A stretch of DNA of 6,278 nucleotides from Bordetella parapertussis (GTDB lineage Bacteria > Pseudomonadota > Gammaproteobacteria > Burkholderiales > Burkholderiaceae_B), in contig CALQNE010000208.1 of the NCBI GenBank assembly GCA_943331855.1, positions 1-6,278 on the forward strand, given 5' to 3'. The position numbers and the translations under genes were made by a program. The notes below the pieces were generated by a model. The model saw nothing but the letters and a program-made list of their open reading frames with translations, made no database searches and was not told where the DNA came from. Shown here one piece after another: positions 6,102 through 6,278 of this stretch; position 1 is the first letter of the stretch; every line of letters begins with the position of its first letter.

Positions 6102-6278
6102 TTAATGTGGAAAGGGCCAAATTCGCAGTTTCTCTTTACCAATCGTCCATAACTTGGCCAACCCATGAGGTTCTGCAATTAAAAAGAACACGATCAATGC
6201 ACCAAAAATCATATGCTCGATATGCGCGGCCGTATCGATGGCCAAGGGCAAGCCAAACCACCCGGGTACGTGATTCAA
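6102..6278 (-). CDS. LivM-type permease of a HAAT-family ABC transporter, C-terminal 58 residues (5' end beyond window)
   Basis: The minus-strand frame is open from the window edge (6278) to TAA at 6102-6104. The 58 visible residues include a hydrophobic segment (MIFGALIVFFLIAEP, about 23-37) followed by EPHGLAKLW and a short basic tail ending in WPFPH. This matches the last membrane helix and the 'EPRGLAGLW'-type C-terminus of LivM permeases: the glycine after the helix, the E-P-x-G-L-A signature and a cytoplasmic basic end. The preceding HIEH followed by the helix fits the usual amphipathic lead-in. With the binding protein and LivF next on the same strand, it forms part of the inner-membrane channel of the importer. 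Most of the gene is outside the window, so integrity cannot be judged. The call rests on the C-terminal signature plus context. Confidence 0.85.
   Translation of the reverse strand: MNHVPGWFGLPLAIDTAAHIEHMIFGALIVFFLIAEPHGLAKLWTIGKEKLRIWPFPH

Noticed and set aside
5970..6152. A 60-residue plus-strand frame across the permease/binding-protein gap
   Set aside because: It overlaps the end of the permease and the binding-protein start on the opposite strand, and has no ribosome site or recognisable features.

Overview
The window looks like chromosomal DNA of a mesophilic betaproteobacterium, most likely order Burkholderiales and perhaps near Alcaligenaceae. The reasons are moderate GC, a Bug/TctC-type solute-binding protein, azurin, and a LivM/solute-binding/LivF/PaaK-like cluster of the sort common in that order. 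This placement is inference from gene content; no marker RNA is present.

Layout. Plus strand, left half: the C-terminal 230 residues of a Bug-family tricarboxylate-type solute-binding protein (1-693, cut by the window edge) end at a strong hairpin terminator (723-752). Next come dprA, the RecA/ssDNA-loading protein of natural transformation (824-1960), and 65 bases later azurin, a periplasmic blue-copper electron carrier (2026-2478). Azurin converges on the minus-strand cluster with only 20 bases between stop codons. Minus strand, right half, read from right to left: the last 58 residues of a LivM-type permease (6102-6278, cut by the edge), a branched-chain-amino-acid-type solute-binding protein (4668-5993), a LivF-type ATPase (3789-4634) and a PaaK-like acyl-CoA ligase (2499-3770). 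Gaps of 108, 33 and 17-18 bases on one strand suggest one operon.

How the genes work together. The minus-strand cluster reads as a high-affinity ABC importer of the HAAT (Liv) type tied to a CoA-activating enzyme. The substrate may therefore be a carboxylic acid, possibly aromatic, that is captured in the periplasm, imported and converted to its CoA thioester. The sequence does not fix the substrate. The other HAAT parts (LivH, LivG) would be expected upstream, beyond base 6278. The plus-strand genes do not form an obvious pathway with each other.

Most noteworthy: azurin aligns without gaps to the 128-residue classical azurin and keeps all side-chain copper ligands, but has Ser at the position of the Gly45 carbonyl ligand, plus Ala115/Pro119 in the copper loop. 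The ligase lacks the usual SSGTTG-type phosphate loop and has SPGPIYEP instead. I see no CRISPR array, transposon, tRNA or rRNA, and no clearly new multi-gene system. Every stretch over 300 bases is covered by a gene.
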